DNA from: Bacteroidales bacterium UBA6377
GTDB lineage: Bacteria > Bacteroidota > Bacteroidia > Bacteroidales > UBA932
Assembly (NCBI GenBank): GCA_002438805.1
Contig: DJQV01000016.1
Coordinates: 58,222-122,221, forward strand
DNA: 64,000 nucleotides
Direction of reading: 5' to 3'
The translations under genes and the position numbers were made by a program. Below the pieces are notes generated by a model. It did no database searches, was not told the origin of the DNA, and saw only the letters and a program-made list of their open reading frames with translations. This document shows, piece by piece, positions 1-9,090 of this stretch; position 1 is the first letter of the stretch, and every line of letters begins with the position of its first letter.

Positions 1-1
1 G

Positions 2-1198
2 GCCGGCGATGTCAAAGATGCGTCCCTCAAGGCGAACCCGTCACTGAGCGGCACCGTCATCAAGACAGCACTCTATACCAAGATCTCCAAGGAGACCGCC
101 CGCAAGGGAGCAGCCAAGAACGACCAGAAGGCAAGGCTGGAGATGCGTCAGGCAGAGTACGACCGCAAGGCCGAGAAACTCTACTCGGACTTCCTGCAGA
201 AGCTCGTAGTCCTCACAAAGAACAAGAAGAGCGCAGGTATCACCGACCTCTACGGGGTCGAGATCCTCGAGAAGGACAAGAAGATCACCACCGAAGTCCT
301 GAAGAGCATCGACTACAACAACATCAACTCCAACAAGTGGACCACCGACAAGGAGGCCAACGACCTGATCCGCGACCTTATCAACAACTACTGCATCGCC
401 ATCAAGACAGAGCAGGCCATCTGCAAGCGCGAGATGGACAAGATCAAGATCGGTGACGAGCTCCCTAACGGAGTGATGCAGATCGCGAAAGTCTATATCG
501 CCAAGAAGCGCAAGATCACAGTCGGCGACAAGATGGCCGGCCGTCACGGCAACAAGGGTATCGTCGCCAAGATTGTGCGCCAGGAGGACATGCCGTTCCT
601 CGAGGACGGTACACCTGTGGACATCGTGCTCAACCCTCTCGGCGTGCCGTCACGTATGAACCTCGGCCAGATCTACGAGACAGTGCTCGGATGGGCAGGC
701 TACAGGCTCGGACTGAAGTTCAGCACCCCGATTTTCGACGGCGCCAGCATCGATGAGATCTGCGACTACACCGACAAGGCCGGAGTACCGAAATTCGGCA
801 AGACCCGTCTGCGTGACGGAGGCACCGGAGACTACTTCGACCAGCCGGCCACCGTGGGTGTGATATACATGATCAAACTCGGCCACATGGTCGATGACAA
901 GATGCACGCCCGTTCTATCGGACCTTACTCGCTCATCACACAGCAGCCTCTGGGCGGTAAGTCACAGTTCGGAGGACAGAGGTTCGGAGAGATGGAGGTC
1001 TGGGCGCTCGAAGCGTTTGGTGCAGCCAACGCACTCCAGGAGATCCTGACCGTCAAGTCCGACGATGTAGTCGGAAGGTCAAAGACTTACGAAGCCATTG
1101 TCAAGGGCGACCCGATCCCGCCTGCAGGTATTCCGGAGTCACTCAATGTGCTCCTCCACGAACTCCGCGGCCTGGGTCTCAAGGTTACTTTGGAATAA
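2..1198 (+). CDS. rpoB: RNA polymerase beta subunit, 3' part only (RpoB)
   Basis: This is the C-terminal 398 residues of the beta subunit of RNA polymerase; the frame is open from base 2, so the gene starts outside the window. The conserved beta-subunit C-terminal core is visible: the KKRKITVGDKMAGRHGNKG segment near the catalytic centre, then DIVLNPLGVPSRMN, then GGKSQFGGQRFGEMEVWALE, and an end like that of other Bacteroidota RpoB proteins. It lies 20 bases upstream of rpoC in the usual rpoBC arrangement, so the two are expected to be co-transcribed. Identification is secure; only the N-terminal part is missing. Confidence 0.98.
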   Translation, partial: AGDVKDASLKANPSLSGTVIKTALYTKISKETARKGAAKNDQKARLEMRQAEYDRKAEKLYSDFLQKLVVLTKNKKSAGITDLYGVEILEKDKKITTEVLKSIDYNNINSNKWTTDKEANDLIRDLINNYCIAIKTEQAICKREMDKIKIGDELPNGVMQIAKVYIAKKRKITVGDKMAGRHGNKGIVAKIVRQEDMPFLEDGTPVDIVLNPLGVPSRMNLGQIYETVLGWAGYRLGLKFSTPIFDGASIDEICDYTDKAGVPKFGKTRLRDGGTGDYFDQPATVGVIYMIKLGHMVDDKMHARSIGPYSLITQQPLGGKSQFGGQRFGEMEVWALEAFGAANALQEILTVKSDDVVGRSKTYEAIVKGDPIPPAGIPESLNVLLHELRGLGLKVTLE

Positions 1199-1218
1199 TC
1201 GTTTGAACGAATAACAAT

Positions 1219-4200
1219 ATGCCTGCATTCAACAATAAAGACAATAAGATTAAGAGCAACTTCCAGACGATAAGCATCTCGCTTGCATCTCCTGAGGACA
1301 TCACCGCAAGATCCTGCGGCGAAGTCCTCAAGCCGGAGACCGTCAACTACAGGACATACAAGCCTGAGAGGGACGGACTCTTCTGCGAGAAGATCTTCGG
1401 ACCGACCAAAGACTACGAGTGCTATTGCGGAAAGTACAAGAGGATCCGCTACCGCGGCATTGTCTGCGACAGGTGCAACGTCGAGGTGACCGAAAAGAAA
1501 GTGCGACGCGAGAGGATGGGCCACATCACGCTGACCGTCCCGGTAGCGCACATCTGGTACTTCAAGTCAGCTCCGAACAAGATCTCCGCCCTTCTCGGTC
1601 TTCCGGCCAAGAAGCTCGAGTCCGTCATCTACTATGAGAAATATATAGTAGTGAAGCCAGGTGCCGCTGATGTGGACAAGATGACACTCCTCTCCGAGGA
1701 TGAGTACCTTGACGTCCTGGCACGCATCCCCGGCAACAGCAACCTCCCGGATAACGACGAGAACAAGTTCATCGCAAAGATGGGTGCGGAGGGAATCTAT
1801 GACCTGCTCAAAGAGATCGATGTGGAGGAGCTCGGAAAACAGCTTCGCGAGAAGATGCTCAAAGAGACTTCCCAGCAGCGCAAGGCTGATCTCCTCAAGA
1901 GGCTTCAGGTAGTCAAGTGGTTCCAGGAGTCAAAGGGAATCAACCGTCCGGAGTGGATGGTTATGAAAGTCATCCCGGTGATACCGCCGGATCTGCGTCC
2001 GCTCGTGCCTCTTGACGGAGGCCGCTTCGCGACGACGGACCTCAACGACCTCTACAGGCGTGTGATCATCCGCAACAACCGTCTCAAGAGGCTCATCGAG
2101 ATCAAGGCTCCGGAAGTGATCCTCCGCAACGAGAAGCGAATGCTGCAGGAGGCTGTTGATTCACTCTTCGACAACTCGAAGAAATCATCCGCCGTCAAGA
2201 GCGAGTCAAACAGGGCGCTCAAATCCCTGTCCGACTCCCTCAAGGGAAAGCAGGGACGCTTCCGCCAGAACCTCCTCGGAAAACGTGTGGACTACTCCGC
2301 CCGTTCCGTCATCGTGGTAGGTCCGGAGCTGAACATGCACGAGTGCGGTCTGCCTAAGTTCATGGCGGCCGAGCTCTACAAGCCGTTCATCATCCGCAAA
2401 CTCATCGAGCGCGGCATCGTCAAAACCGTAAAGTCTGCCAAGAAAATCGTGGACCGCAAGGATCCTGTGATCTGGGATATCCTCGAGAACGTGATGAAGG
2501 GACATCCGGTGCTCCTCAACCGTGCACCTACCCTCCACAGGCTCGGTATCCAGGCTTTCCAGCCACGCATGATAGAGGGCAAGGCCATCCAGCTCCATCC
2601 TCTCGCATGTACCGCCTTCAACGCCGACTTCGATGGTGACCAGATGGCGGTGCACCTTCCGCTCGGCAACGCTGCCGTGATGGAGGCGCAACTGCTCATG
2701 CTCGGCTCACAGAACATCCTCAACCCTGCCAACGGAGCGCCTATCACCGTGCCTTCACAGGACATGGTGCTCGGACTCTACTACATCACCAAGATCCGTC
2801 CTGGCGCAAAGGGCGAGGGGATGAAGTTCTACTCAGCCGAGGAGGTCATCGTGGCCTACAACGAGAAGGCCATTGATATGCACGCCAAGATTTCCGTCCG
2901 TCTTCCGGCGGACAAGCAGGACGCCTCAAAGGGCACACAGATGGTGGAGACCACCGCAGGACGTATCATCGTCAACCAGTATGTCCCGGACGAGGTGCCG
3001 TATGTCAACGAAGTGCTCGGCAAGAAGTCCCTCAGGAAAATCATCACCGACGTCATCAAACATACGGGCGTGACCCGCACCGCGAAGTTCCTCGATGACA
3101 TCAAGAACCTCGGATACGATCAGGCGTTCCGCGCCGGCATCTCCTTCAACCTCGGAGACGTGCTCGTCCCTGCGGAGAAGACCTCCCTCGTGGAAGACGC
3201 CTACAAGCAGGTGGCCAACATCCGTGACGACTACGACAACGGATTCATCACCAACAACGAGCGATACAACAAGGTCATCGACCTCTGGTCCGCTGTGGAC
3301 AACAAGCTGACCAAGATCGTGACCAACCAGATTTCAGCCGACCAGCAGGGATTCAACCCTGTCTACATGATGCTTGACTCAGGAGCCCGCGGTTCAACCA
3401 CACAGATCAAGCAGCTCTGCGGTATGCGTGGACTTATGGCAAAGCCTCAGAAGGCCGGTGCATCGGGAGCGGACATCATCGAGAACCCTATCGTCTCCAA
3501 CCTTAAGGAGGGAATGACGGTGCTCGAGTACTTCATCTCCACCCACGGAGCCCGTAAGGGTCTGGCTGATACCGCATTGAAGACTGCCGATGCCGGATAC
3601 CTGACAAGGCGTCTTGTGGACGTGTCACACGATGTGATTATCAACGAGCAGGACTGCGGCACGCTCCGCGGACTGATCGCCACCGCCATCAAGAACAAGG
3701 ATGAAGTCGTCGAGTCCCTCGGAGAGAGAATCCTCGGACGTACTTCCGTGCACGACATCTTCAACCCTCTCACAGGAGAGCTCATCATCAAGGCCGGTGA
3801 GGAGATCCGCGAAAAGGAGGCAGACCTCATCGACTCCCTCCCTATCGAGCAGGTGGAGATCCGTTCCGTGCTGACCTGCGAAAGCCGCAAGGGCGTCTGC
3901 GCCAAGTGCTACGGACGCAACCTCGCCACCAGCCGCATGGTCGAAAAGGGTGAAGTGGTCGGTGTCATCGCGGCACAGTCCATCGGCGAGCCTGGTACAC
4001 AGCTGACACTCCGTACCTTCCACGTCGGAGGTACAGCCTCATCTTCAGCCGCCGATTCATCCATCGAGTCCAAGTACGACGGTATCCTCAAGTTCGAGGA
4101 ACTCCGTACCATCGAGAGAGTCGCCGACGACGGACGAAAGGAGACGGTGGTCGTGAGCCGCATGGCCGAGCTCCGCATCCTGGATGAAAATACCGGCATC

Positions 4201-5472
4201 ACCTTCTCCCAGTACGACGTGCCTTACGGAGCGGTGCTCTACAAGGGCGACGGCGACAAGGTGAAGAAGGGAGACCTCATCTGCGACTGGGATGCGTACA
4301 ACGCCACCACCATCGTGGAGACGGCAGGTACTGTTCGCTTCGAGAACATGATCGAGGGCGTGACCTATCAGAAGGAAAGCGCCGACGAGTACTCTGCCAG
4401 CACCGACAAGGTGATCATCGAGTCCAAGGACAAGACAAAGAGCCCAACCCTCGTCATCGTGAACGAGGCCGGAGACCCTGTCAAGCAGTACAACCTCCCT
4501 GTCGGAGCGCACCTCATGGCCGAGGACGGCAGCAAGGTCAAGGTAGGTGAGGTCATCATGAAGATTCCTCGTGCAATCGGCAAGGCAAGCGACATCACCG
4601 GAGGTCTTCCGCGCGTCACCGAGCTCTTCGAGGCCCGCAACCCGTCAAGCCCGGCCATCCTCTCCGAAATCAACGGAGAAGTGCTCATGGGCAAGGTGAA
4701 GCGTGGCAACCGTGAGATCATCGTCAAGAACAAGTACGGCGTCGAGAAGCACTACCTCGTCCCTCTCAGCAAGCAGATCCTTGTACAGGAGAACGACTAC
4801 GTCAAGGCCGGCACCCCTCTCTCTGACGGAGGGGTGTCCCCGAGCGACATCCTCAACATCCTCGGTCCGGTCAAGGCCCAGGAGTACATCGTCAACGAAG
4901 TACAGGCCGTATACCGCCTGCAGGGTGTGAAAATCAATGACAAGCACTTCGAAATCATCGTACGCCAGATGATGCGCAAAGTCGAGATAACCAACCCGGG
5001 CGACACCGAGTTCCTCGCAGAGGAGTTGGTGGACAAGTGGAAGTTTACCGATGTCAACGACAACATCTACGGCAAGTACGTGGTTCTCACCACAGGAGGC
5101 TCGCAGCGCTTCGAAGAGGGACAGATCATCTCGGCCCGCGATCTCCGCAGCGAGAATTCATCCCTTGAACGTCAGGGACTTGAAGTGATGACGGCACGTC
5201 CGACCCTTCCTGCGACAGCGCGCCTGGTGCTTCAGGGCATCACAAGGGCTGCACTCAAGACCGACAGCTTCATCTCCGCCGCCTCCTTCCAGGAGACCAC
5301 CAAGGTGCTCAGCGAAGCCGCCATCCGCGGACGTGTGGACCATCTGGAAGGCCTCAAGGAGAACGTCATCTGCGGACACCTGATTCCTGCTGGAACCGGC
5401 CTGAAAGAGTATCAGGACATCATCGTGGGACGCAAGGACGAGCAGCTCACGCAGGAGCTCAACGAACTTTAA
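1219..5472 (+). CDS. rpoC: RNA polymerase beta' subunit
   Basis: Beta' subunit of RNA polymerase, 1417 residues, a normal Bacteroidota length. The N-terminal zinc site has Cys68, Cys70, Cys83 and Cys86. The catalytic magnesium motif NADFDGD is at residues 468-474, with the three aspartates at 470, 472 and 474. The second zinc site lies around residues 887-900 (CESRKGVCAKC). The ATG at 1219 follows rpoB by 20 bases and no separate promoter is seen, so it is read from the rpoB operon. A strong terminator follows directly. No frameshift or missing motif. Confidence 0.99.
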   Translation: MPAFNNKDNKIKSNFQTISISLASPEDITARSCGEVLKPETVNYRTYKPERDGLFCEKIFGPTKDYECYCGKYKRIRYRGIVCDRCNVEVTEKKVRRERMGHITLTVPVAHIWYFKSAPNKISALLGLPAKKLESVIYYEKYIVVKPGAADVDKMTLLSEDEYLDVLARIPGNSNLPDNDENKFIAKMGAEGIYDLLKEIDVEELGKQLREKMLKETSQQRKADLLKRLQVVKWFQESKGINRPEWMVMKVIPVIPPDLRPLVPLDGGRFATTDLNDLYRRVIIRNNRLKRLIEIKAPEVILRNEKRMLQEAVDSLFDNSKKSSAVKSESNRALKSLSDSLKGKQGRFRQNLLGKRVDYSARSVIVVGPELNMHECGLPKFMAAELYKPFIIRKLIERGIVKTVKSAKKIVDRKDPVIWDILENVMKGHPVLLNRAPTLHRLGIQAFQPRMIEGKAIQLHPLACTAFNADFDGDQMAVHLPLGNAAVMEAQLLMLGSQNILNPANGAPITVPSQDMVLGLYYITKIRPGAKGEGMKFYSAEEVIVAYNEKAIDMHAKISVRLPADKQDASKGTQMVETTAGRIIVNQYVPDEVPYVNEVLGKKSLRKIITDVIKHTGVTRTAKFLDDIKNLGYDQAFRAGISFNLGDVLVPAEKTSLVEDAYKQVANIRDDYDNGFITNNERYNKVIDLWSAVDNKLTKIVTNQISADQQGFNPVYMMLDSGARGSTTQIKQLCGMRGLMAKPQKAGASGADIIENPIVSNLKEGMTVLEYFISTHGARKGLADTALKTADAGYLTRRLVDVSHDVIINEQDCGTLRGLIATAIKNKDEVVESLGERILGRTSVHDIFNPLTGELIIKAGEEIREKEADLIDSLPIEQVEIRSVLTCESRKGVCAKCYGRNLATSRMVEKGEVVGVIAAQSIGEPGTQLTLRTFHVGGTASSSAADSSIESKYDGILKFEELRTIERVADDGRKETVVVSRMAELRILDENTGITFSQYDVPYGAVLYKGDGDKVKKGDLICDWDAYNATTIVETAGTVRFENMIEGVTYQKESADEYSASTDKVIIESKDKTKSPTLVIVNEAGDPVKQYNLPVGAHLMAEDGSKVKVGEVIMKIPRAIGKASDITGGLPRVTELFEARNPSSPAILSEINGEVLMGKVKRGNREIIVKNKYGVEKHYLVPLSKQILVQENDYVKAGTPLSDGGVSPSDILNILGPVKAQEYIVNEVQAVYRLQGVKINDKHFEIIVRQMMRKVEITNPGDTEFLAEELVDKWKFTDVNDNIYGKYVVLTTGGSQRFEEGQIISARDLRSENSSLERQGLEVMTARPTLPATARLVLQGITRAALKTDSFISAASFQETTKVLSEAAIRGRVDHLEGLKENVICGHLIPAGTGLKEYQDIIVGRKDEQLTQELNEL

Positions 5473-5478
5473 GACAAC

Positions 5479-5545
5479 GGCAGGGGCTCACTGCCCCTGC
5501 CATGAAATACTGAAAAAGCCGGCCTGAAAAGGTCGGCTTTTTTTG
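5479..5545 (+). terminator. Terminator pair after rpoC
   Basis: Two hairpins follow the rpoC stop. The first has 8-bp arms GGCAGGGG (5479-5486) and CCCCTGCC (5494-5501). The second pairs AAAGCCGGCC (from about 5514) with GGTCGGCTTT and runs into a T tract at 5538-5544, the standard intrinsic-terminator form. It ends just before the oppositely oriented tRNA gene. Confidence 0.85.
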
Positions 5546-5619
5546 TGATTCCGGCGCGACTCGAACGCGCGACCCACAGCTTAGAAGGCTGTTGCTCTAT
5601 CCAACTGAGCTACGGAACC
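5546..5619 (-). tRNA. tRNA-Arg (anticodon UCU)
   Basis: The minus strand folds as a full cloverleaf of 74 nt without encoded CCA. The acceptor arms are GGTTCCG and CGGAATC (one G-U pair) with discriminator A. The D arm is GCTC/GAGC, the anticodon stem ACAGC/GCTGT has loop CTTCTAA, so the anticodon is TCT (reads AGA). The T arm is GCGCG with loop TTCGAGT and CGCGC. A good promoter lies upstream on the same strand. Confidence 0.95.
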
Positions 5620-5651
5620 ATTCATCCTCCCCCTGAATGCCCAGGGGATTG

Positions 5652-5682
5652 CAAAGTTAGAAAGTGTTTTGAAAAATTCAAA
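5652..5682 (-). promoter_or_regulatory. Promoter of tRNA-Arg
   Basis: On the minus strand, -33 TTTG (5679-5682) is followed after 19 nt by -7 TAACTTTG (5652-5659), a full match to the Bacteroidetes TTTG/TAnnTTTG promoter. The predicted start is about 25 nt upstream of the mature tRNA. Confidence 0.75.
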
Positions 5683-5685
5683 ATA

Positions 5686-6666
5686 TTATTGTCTGCGCCG
5701 TGCTGTCAACCTGACATAGGATGCTATGCCGAGCACGATGAGCAGCAGGGCGTGCGTCTCATGGCTCAAGGTGGCGAAAAGCAGGCTTGTCTCCCATGTC
5801 GCCCCATATATGGACTGCAATGTCAAGGCGACAAGATAGTGATAAGCTCCGATTCCACCCGGCACGGGGATGACAGATGCAATGTTGCCCACAGCCGACA
5901 CGAACAGGGAATCAAAGAAAGTCAGATGGGCAAGCGCCGGTATGGCCTTGAAATTATAGTAGGTCATCAGAAGATATGTCACCCAGATGCCTATCGTATA
6001 CAGGACGAAAGCCCATTTGCGGCGGATATGAACGAAACTTGCCATCCCGCTGCCGAGACCGTGCACTGCCCCTGCAACCTTTGCGCAGAACGGGTATCTT
6101 TGCTGCCAGTGGAAAACTCCCCAGATGAACACCGCCAGGATGACGATGGCCGGACCGGCAATCCACCACATTGAAAATCCGAGACTGTGTGCGAGAGGAT
6201 TCCAGATATTGGCAAGAAAGAAATCCCCGAAAGTCTCCCACCTGAGGAAAAGGGCAAGAAGGAGCAGAAAAAGCACAGAAGCTACATCCCAGGCACGCTC
6301 GCATACGATGGTGCCGAGAATCTTGTTGTAACCCATCTTCCCGGACTTGACATACCCCCCGCGGACAAACTCCCCGGCCCCGGGAAGAACCACATTGATT
6401 ATGTTGCCCACATTGGACGCATCCCATGCGTCAAGCCTCCTCACACCGGGGTCAAGCGGCTCCATCATCACCCGCCATCTCTCTTCCCTGAAGAAAAGAG
6501 CCACTACAGACACAAATGTAAATACCAGCACATAACCCCACCTCGTCTCCTGAAGGCCCTCCCAGAAAGCTTTCCAGTCGACTCCTCTGAAGGCAAACCA
6601 CACCAACACCGCCGCCAGCCCGACTGACAGCAGATACTTAAGTACCTTGGTCGCTTTCTTATTCAT
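5686..6666 (-). CDS. Membrane protein of the LPG-synthase transmembrane / UPF0104 family
   Basis: A 326-residue integral membrane protein with about seven or eight hydrophobic helices. Its pattern (VWFAFRGVDW near the N-terminus, NVVLPGAGEFVRGGYVKSGKMG in the middle with a polar break, a glycine-proline-rich PVPGGIGAYH near the C-terminus) is typical of the family containing the flippase domain of lysylphosphatidylglycerol synthase. The soluble aminoacyl-transfer domain of MprF is absent, so lipid aminoacylation cannot be inferred; transport of a lipid or lipid-linked substrate is possible. ATG at 6666 is preferred over an in-frame TTG 12 bases upstream. Divergent from the PfkB kinase gene with interlocked promoters. 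Confidence 0.75.
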   Translation of the reverse strand: MNKKATKVLKYLLSVGLAAVLVWFAFRGVDWKAFWEGLQETRWGYVLVFTFVSVVALFFREERWRVMMEPLDPGVRRLDAWDASNVGNIINVVLPGAGEFVRGGYVKSGKMGYNKILGTIVCERAWDVASVLFLLLLALFLRWETFGDFFLANIWNPLAHSLGFSMWWIAGPAIVILAVFIWGVFHWQQRYPFCAKVAGAVHGLGSGMASFVHIRRKWAFVLYTIGIWVTYLLMTYYNFKAIPALAHLTFFDSLFVSAVGNIASVIPVPGGIGAYHYLVALTLQSIYGATWETSLLFATLSHETHALLLIVLGIASYVRLTARRRQ

Positions 6667-6675
6667 ATGAGGGGG

Positions 6676-6707
6676 CAAATTTACGGATAATTATGCTAAT
6701 TTTGCAA
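6676..6707 (-). promoter_or_regulatory. Promoter of the UPF0104-type gene
   Basis: Minus strand -33 TTG (6705-6707), 21-nt spacer, -7 TAAATTTG (6676-6683). The ATG is only 9 nt after the -7 box, so the mRNA may be almost leaderless. It overlaps the divergent promoter of the kinase gene. Confidence 0.6.
6697..6704 (+). promoter_or_regulatory. -7 element of the PfkB kinase operon
   Basis: TAATTTTG on the plus strand matches TAnnTTTG exactly and sits 6 nt before the ATG at 6711. No good -33 TTG is seen. The element lies inside the spacer of the divergent promoter, so the two may compete for polymerase. The closeness to the ATG suggests a leaderless or nearly leaderless mRNA. Confidence 0.5.
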
Positions 6708-6710
6708 GAT

Positions 6711-7709
6711 ATGAAATCGATACTTGGAATAGGAAATGCCCTTACCGACATCCTGGCAGTCCTGCCGGATGACTCTCTTCTGAACAATTTCCACCTTCCC
6801 AAAGGAAGCATGCAACATGTGGACATGGAGACGGGAGACAAAATATGGGCCGCCCTCAAGCCCCTGGGAGTCAAGTACGTGGCAGGCGGTTCAGCCGCCA
6901 ACACCATCACCTGCACCGCGATTCTCGGCATGCCGTCAAGCTTCATAGGCAAGATCGGAGATGACGAGCTCGGGCTGCTTTTCAAGAGCGACCAGGAGCA
7001 GTACGGGGTCAAGACCGTGCTCCTGAAGAGCAGCCGCTCCAGCGGAAGATCCATGGTATTCGTAAGCGGAGGCAATGCCGAACGCACCTTCGCCGTATAT
7101 CTGGGAGCGGCCCTCGACCTTGTCCCTGAAGACCTGAGGCCCGAATGGTTCGAAGGGTACGACTATTTCCATATAGAAGGCTATCTAGTCCAGAACCAGT
7201 CACTCATAAGGCGCGCCGTGGAACTGGCGCACGAAGCGGGATGCATAATTTCACTCGACATGGCATCCTACAATGTGGTAGAATCCAACCTAGCTTTCCT
7301 GCACGACATCGTGGAGAAATACGTGGACATAGTATTCGCCAACGAGACCGAGTCCAAATCGTTCACCAAACTTGATGATCCGCTTCTGGCATTGGACGAG
7401 ATCGCGAGACTCTGCAAGATCGCAGTAGTCAAGATAGGCAAAGACGGAAGCTGGATCAAATCAGGAGAAGAGGTGCACTTCATACCTGCATGGCCAGCCG
7501 ACACCGTGGACGCCACAGGAGCCGGAGACACTTATGCTGCGGGCTTCCTGTATGCGCACTCCCTTGGACGCAACCTCAAGGAATGCGGAGAAGTCGGCTC
7601 GATCATCGCGGCTAAAGTGGTTGAGGTTGTCGGGACCAAGATCGACATCCCGCGCTGGAAGGAAGCGAAGAGGGAGATACGTGAACTCTTTTCACCCGGC
7701 CTCGCCTGA
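6711..7709 (+). CDS. PfkB-family carbohydrate/nucleoside kinase (adenosine-kinase-like)
   Basis: A 332-residue ribokinase-fold enzyme that should phosphorylate a sugar or nucleoside hydroxyl with ATP. The first PfkB signature is present as a glycine-rich stretch (VAGGSAANTI), and the second as DTVDATGAGDTYAAGF, with the catalytic base Asp273 in GAGD. Overall it resembles the adenosine kinase-like PfkB proteins common in Bacteroidales; the exact substrate cannot be read from sequence. ATG at 6711 is preferred to an in-frame ATG at 6693 because the latter lies upstream of the -7 box. First gene of a three-gene operon: its stop overlaps the next start as TGATG. Confidence 0.85.
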   Translation: MKSILGIGNALTDILAVLPDDSLLNNFHLPKGSMQHVDMETGDKIWAALKPLGVKYVAGGSAANTITCTAILGMPSSFIGKIGDDELGLLFKSDQEQYGVKTVLLKSSRSSGRSMVFVSGGNAERTFAVYLGAALDLVPEDLRPEWFEGYDYFHIEGYLVQNQSLIRRAVELAHEAGCIISLDMASYNVVESNLAFLHDIVEKYVDIVFANETESKSFTKLDDPLLALDEIARLCKIAVVKIGKDGSWIKSGEEVHFIPAWPADTVDATGAGDTYAAGFLYAHSLGRNLKECGEVGSIIAAKVVEVVGTKIDIPRWKEAKREIRELFSPGLA

Positions 7710-8194
7710 TGAAGAACCCCATAGTGCTTCTCCTGCGCCATATCGCCCTCAGACGCAATGAGAGCATGGCTCCACACAGCCTGCGGCCGTTAAGCGCAAT
7801 CCGGCAGGCCACAGTGCTTGTCGCTCCCCTACATGATGACAGCGATGCCGTCAAATCCTCAGTAAGGCAATATTTCAGCTACAACAACATCCCGGTCCGC
7901 ATACTCTCTCCTGAGAAAGGGGATCTCGACCTCGCCGGGACAATAAAGCGCAGAAAACGTGGCGACCACCTTCCGGCAAATTCCGGAGAGCTGCTTGTCT
8001 GCCTGGCCGGTCCTGACGACGGATTCTGGCCCGAATACGAGGCCCGGTGCAGCAACGCCTGCTTCAAGATAGGGCGCCGGCAGCTCAAGGGCGGGGTATT
8101 CGACCTCGTGGTGCTGCCTCCGGAAAGCGGCAGCTCACCCAGCCAGTCAGCAGTATTCGCAGAGATAAAGAATTACCTCAATATAATCAGATGA
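7709..8194 (+). CDS. Small conserved Bacteroidota protein (DUF6913-like)
   Basis: A 161-residue soluble protein without signal peptide, with a basic N-terminus and a C-terminal segment (KIGRRQLKGGVFDLVVLPPE) that resembles the small Bacteroidota-restricted family I know as DUF6913; the family name is from memory. No catalytic motif is recognised and no function is assigned. It is translationally coupled on both sides: the start overlaps the kinase stop (TGATG) and its stop overlaps the next start (ATGA). This argues for co-expression with the kinase and the undecaprenyl-phosphate carrier. Confidence 0.6.
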   Translation: MKNPIVLLLRHIALRRNESMAPHSLRPLSAIRQATVLVAPLHDDSDAVKSSVRQYFSYNNIPVRILSPEKGDLDLAGTIKRRKRGDHLPANSGELLVCLAGPDDGFWPEYEARCSNACFKIGRRQLKGGVFDLVVLPPESGSSPSQSAVFAEIKNYLNIIR

Positions 8195-9090
8195 AATCTT
8201 TTATGCATTATCTGTCCGTTGCCCTCAAAGGCTTCGGGATGGGTGCGGCCAATGTCGTGCCCGGAGTAAGCGGCGGCACAATAGCCCTGCTCACAGGCAT
8301 TTACACCGACATTGTGGACTCGCTCAATGCCGTAACCGAAAAAGAGACCTGGAAATCACTGCTCGGCGGCAGGTTCAGGGAATTCTGGCGCTTGATAAAC
8401 GGAGACTTCCTCGTGGCCCTGCTGGTCGGCGTCCTTGTGAGTGTATTTTCACTCGCAAAACTCGTCACGCTGTGCCTTGACTACTACCCTATACTGACTT
8501 GGGCCTTCTTCTTCGGCCTGATACTGGCCTCCGCTGCGCTGATGGTAAAGGGGGTCAAGGATTTCAAGGCCGTTGACCTGATACCGGCCATCGTCGGACT
8601 TGCCTTGGGTCTTGTCATCTGCACCCTGTCTCCAACCAAAACCACTGACGACATCTGGTTCATCTTCCTGTGCGGCGCCGTCTCCATCTGCGCCATGATA
8701 CTCCCGGGCATCTCGGGCAGTTTCATCCTGCTGGTGATGGGCAAATACCACTATATCATGCAGGCGATCACCGACCTCAACTGGCCTGTAATCATCACTT
8801 TTGGGGTCGGCTGCGTAGTGGGAATATTAGCATTCGCCAAGCTTCTCCACTGGCTTCTGGCACGCTGGGAGAGGCAGACCATGCTGGTGCTGCTGGGCTT
8901 CGTGTTCGGTTCGCTCGTGAGGGTTTGGCCGTGGTATGACAGCGAAGCTGTTGAGGCGGCTCAGATTCTCCGTACAGGGAGCGTCTCCCCTCTCGATCTT
9001 CAGATTCCGGAGGCTGTCGTCTTCTGCGTCATAGGGATTGCGGTCGTGGTGCTTTTCGAGTTGCTGGGCTCCAGAAAAAAGGCCGCCTAG
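8191..9090 (+). CDS. DUF368 membrane protein, PopT-type undecaprenyl-phosphate translocase
   Basis: A 299-residue multi-spanning protein of the DUF368 family. Family signatures are the N-terminal LKGFGMGAANVVPGVSGGT and a second half-repeat around AMILPGISGSFILLVMGKYH; such inverted-repeat PGxSGG/PGISGS motifs mark the family. DUF368 proteins (PopT) were shown to return undecaprenyl phosphate across the membrane for reuse in cell-wall synthesis, which is the likely role here. The start overlaps the upstream stop as ATGA; an upstream in-frame extension is not needed. Its stop overlaps the stop of the convergent xth gene by four bases (CTAG). Confidence 0.85.
   Translation: MKSFMHYLSVALKGFGMGAANVVPGVSGGTIALLTGIYTDIVDSLNAVTEKETWKSLLGGRFREFWRLINGDFLVALLVGVLVSVFSLAKLVTLCLDYYPILTWAFFFGLILASAALMVKGVKDFKAVDLIPAIVGLALGLVICTLSPTKTTDDIWFIFLCGAVSICAMILPGISGSFILLVMGKYHYIMQAITDLNWPVIITFGVGCVVGILAFAKLLHWLLARWERQTMLVLLGFVFGSLVRVWPWYDSEAVEAAQILRTGSVSPLDLQIPEAVVFCVIGIAVVVLFELLGSRKKAA

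Noticed and set aside
2206..2765. Antisense frames within rpoC
   Set aside because: They are shadow frames of a highly conserved, GC-biased gene; no homology.
5545..6174. Plus-strand open frame over the tRNA and the end of the membrane-protein gene
   Set aside because: It is antisense to a tRNA and to a well-supported gene and has no signature.
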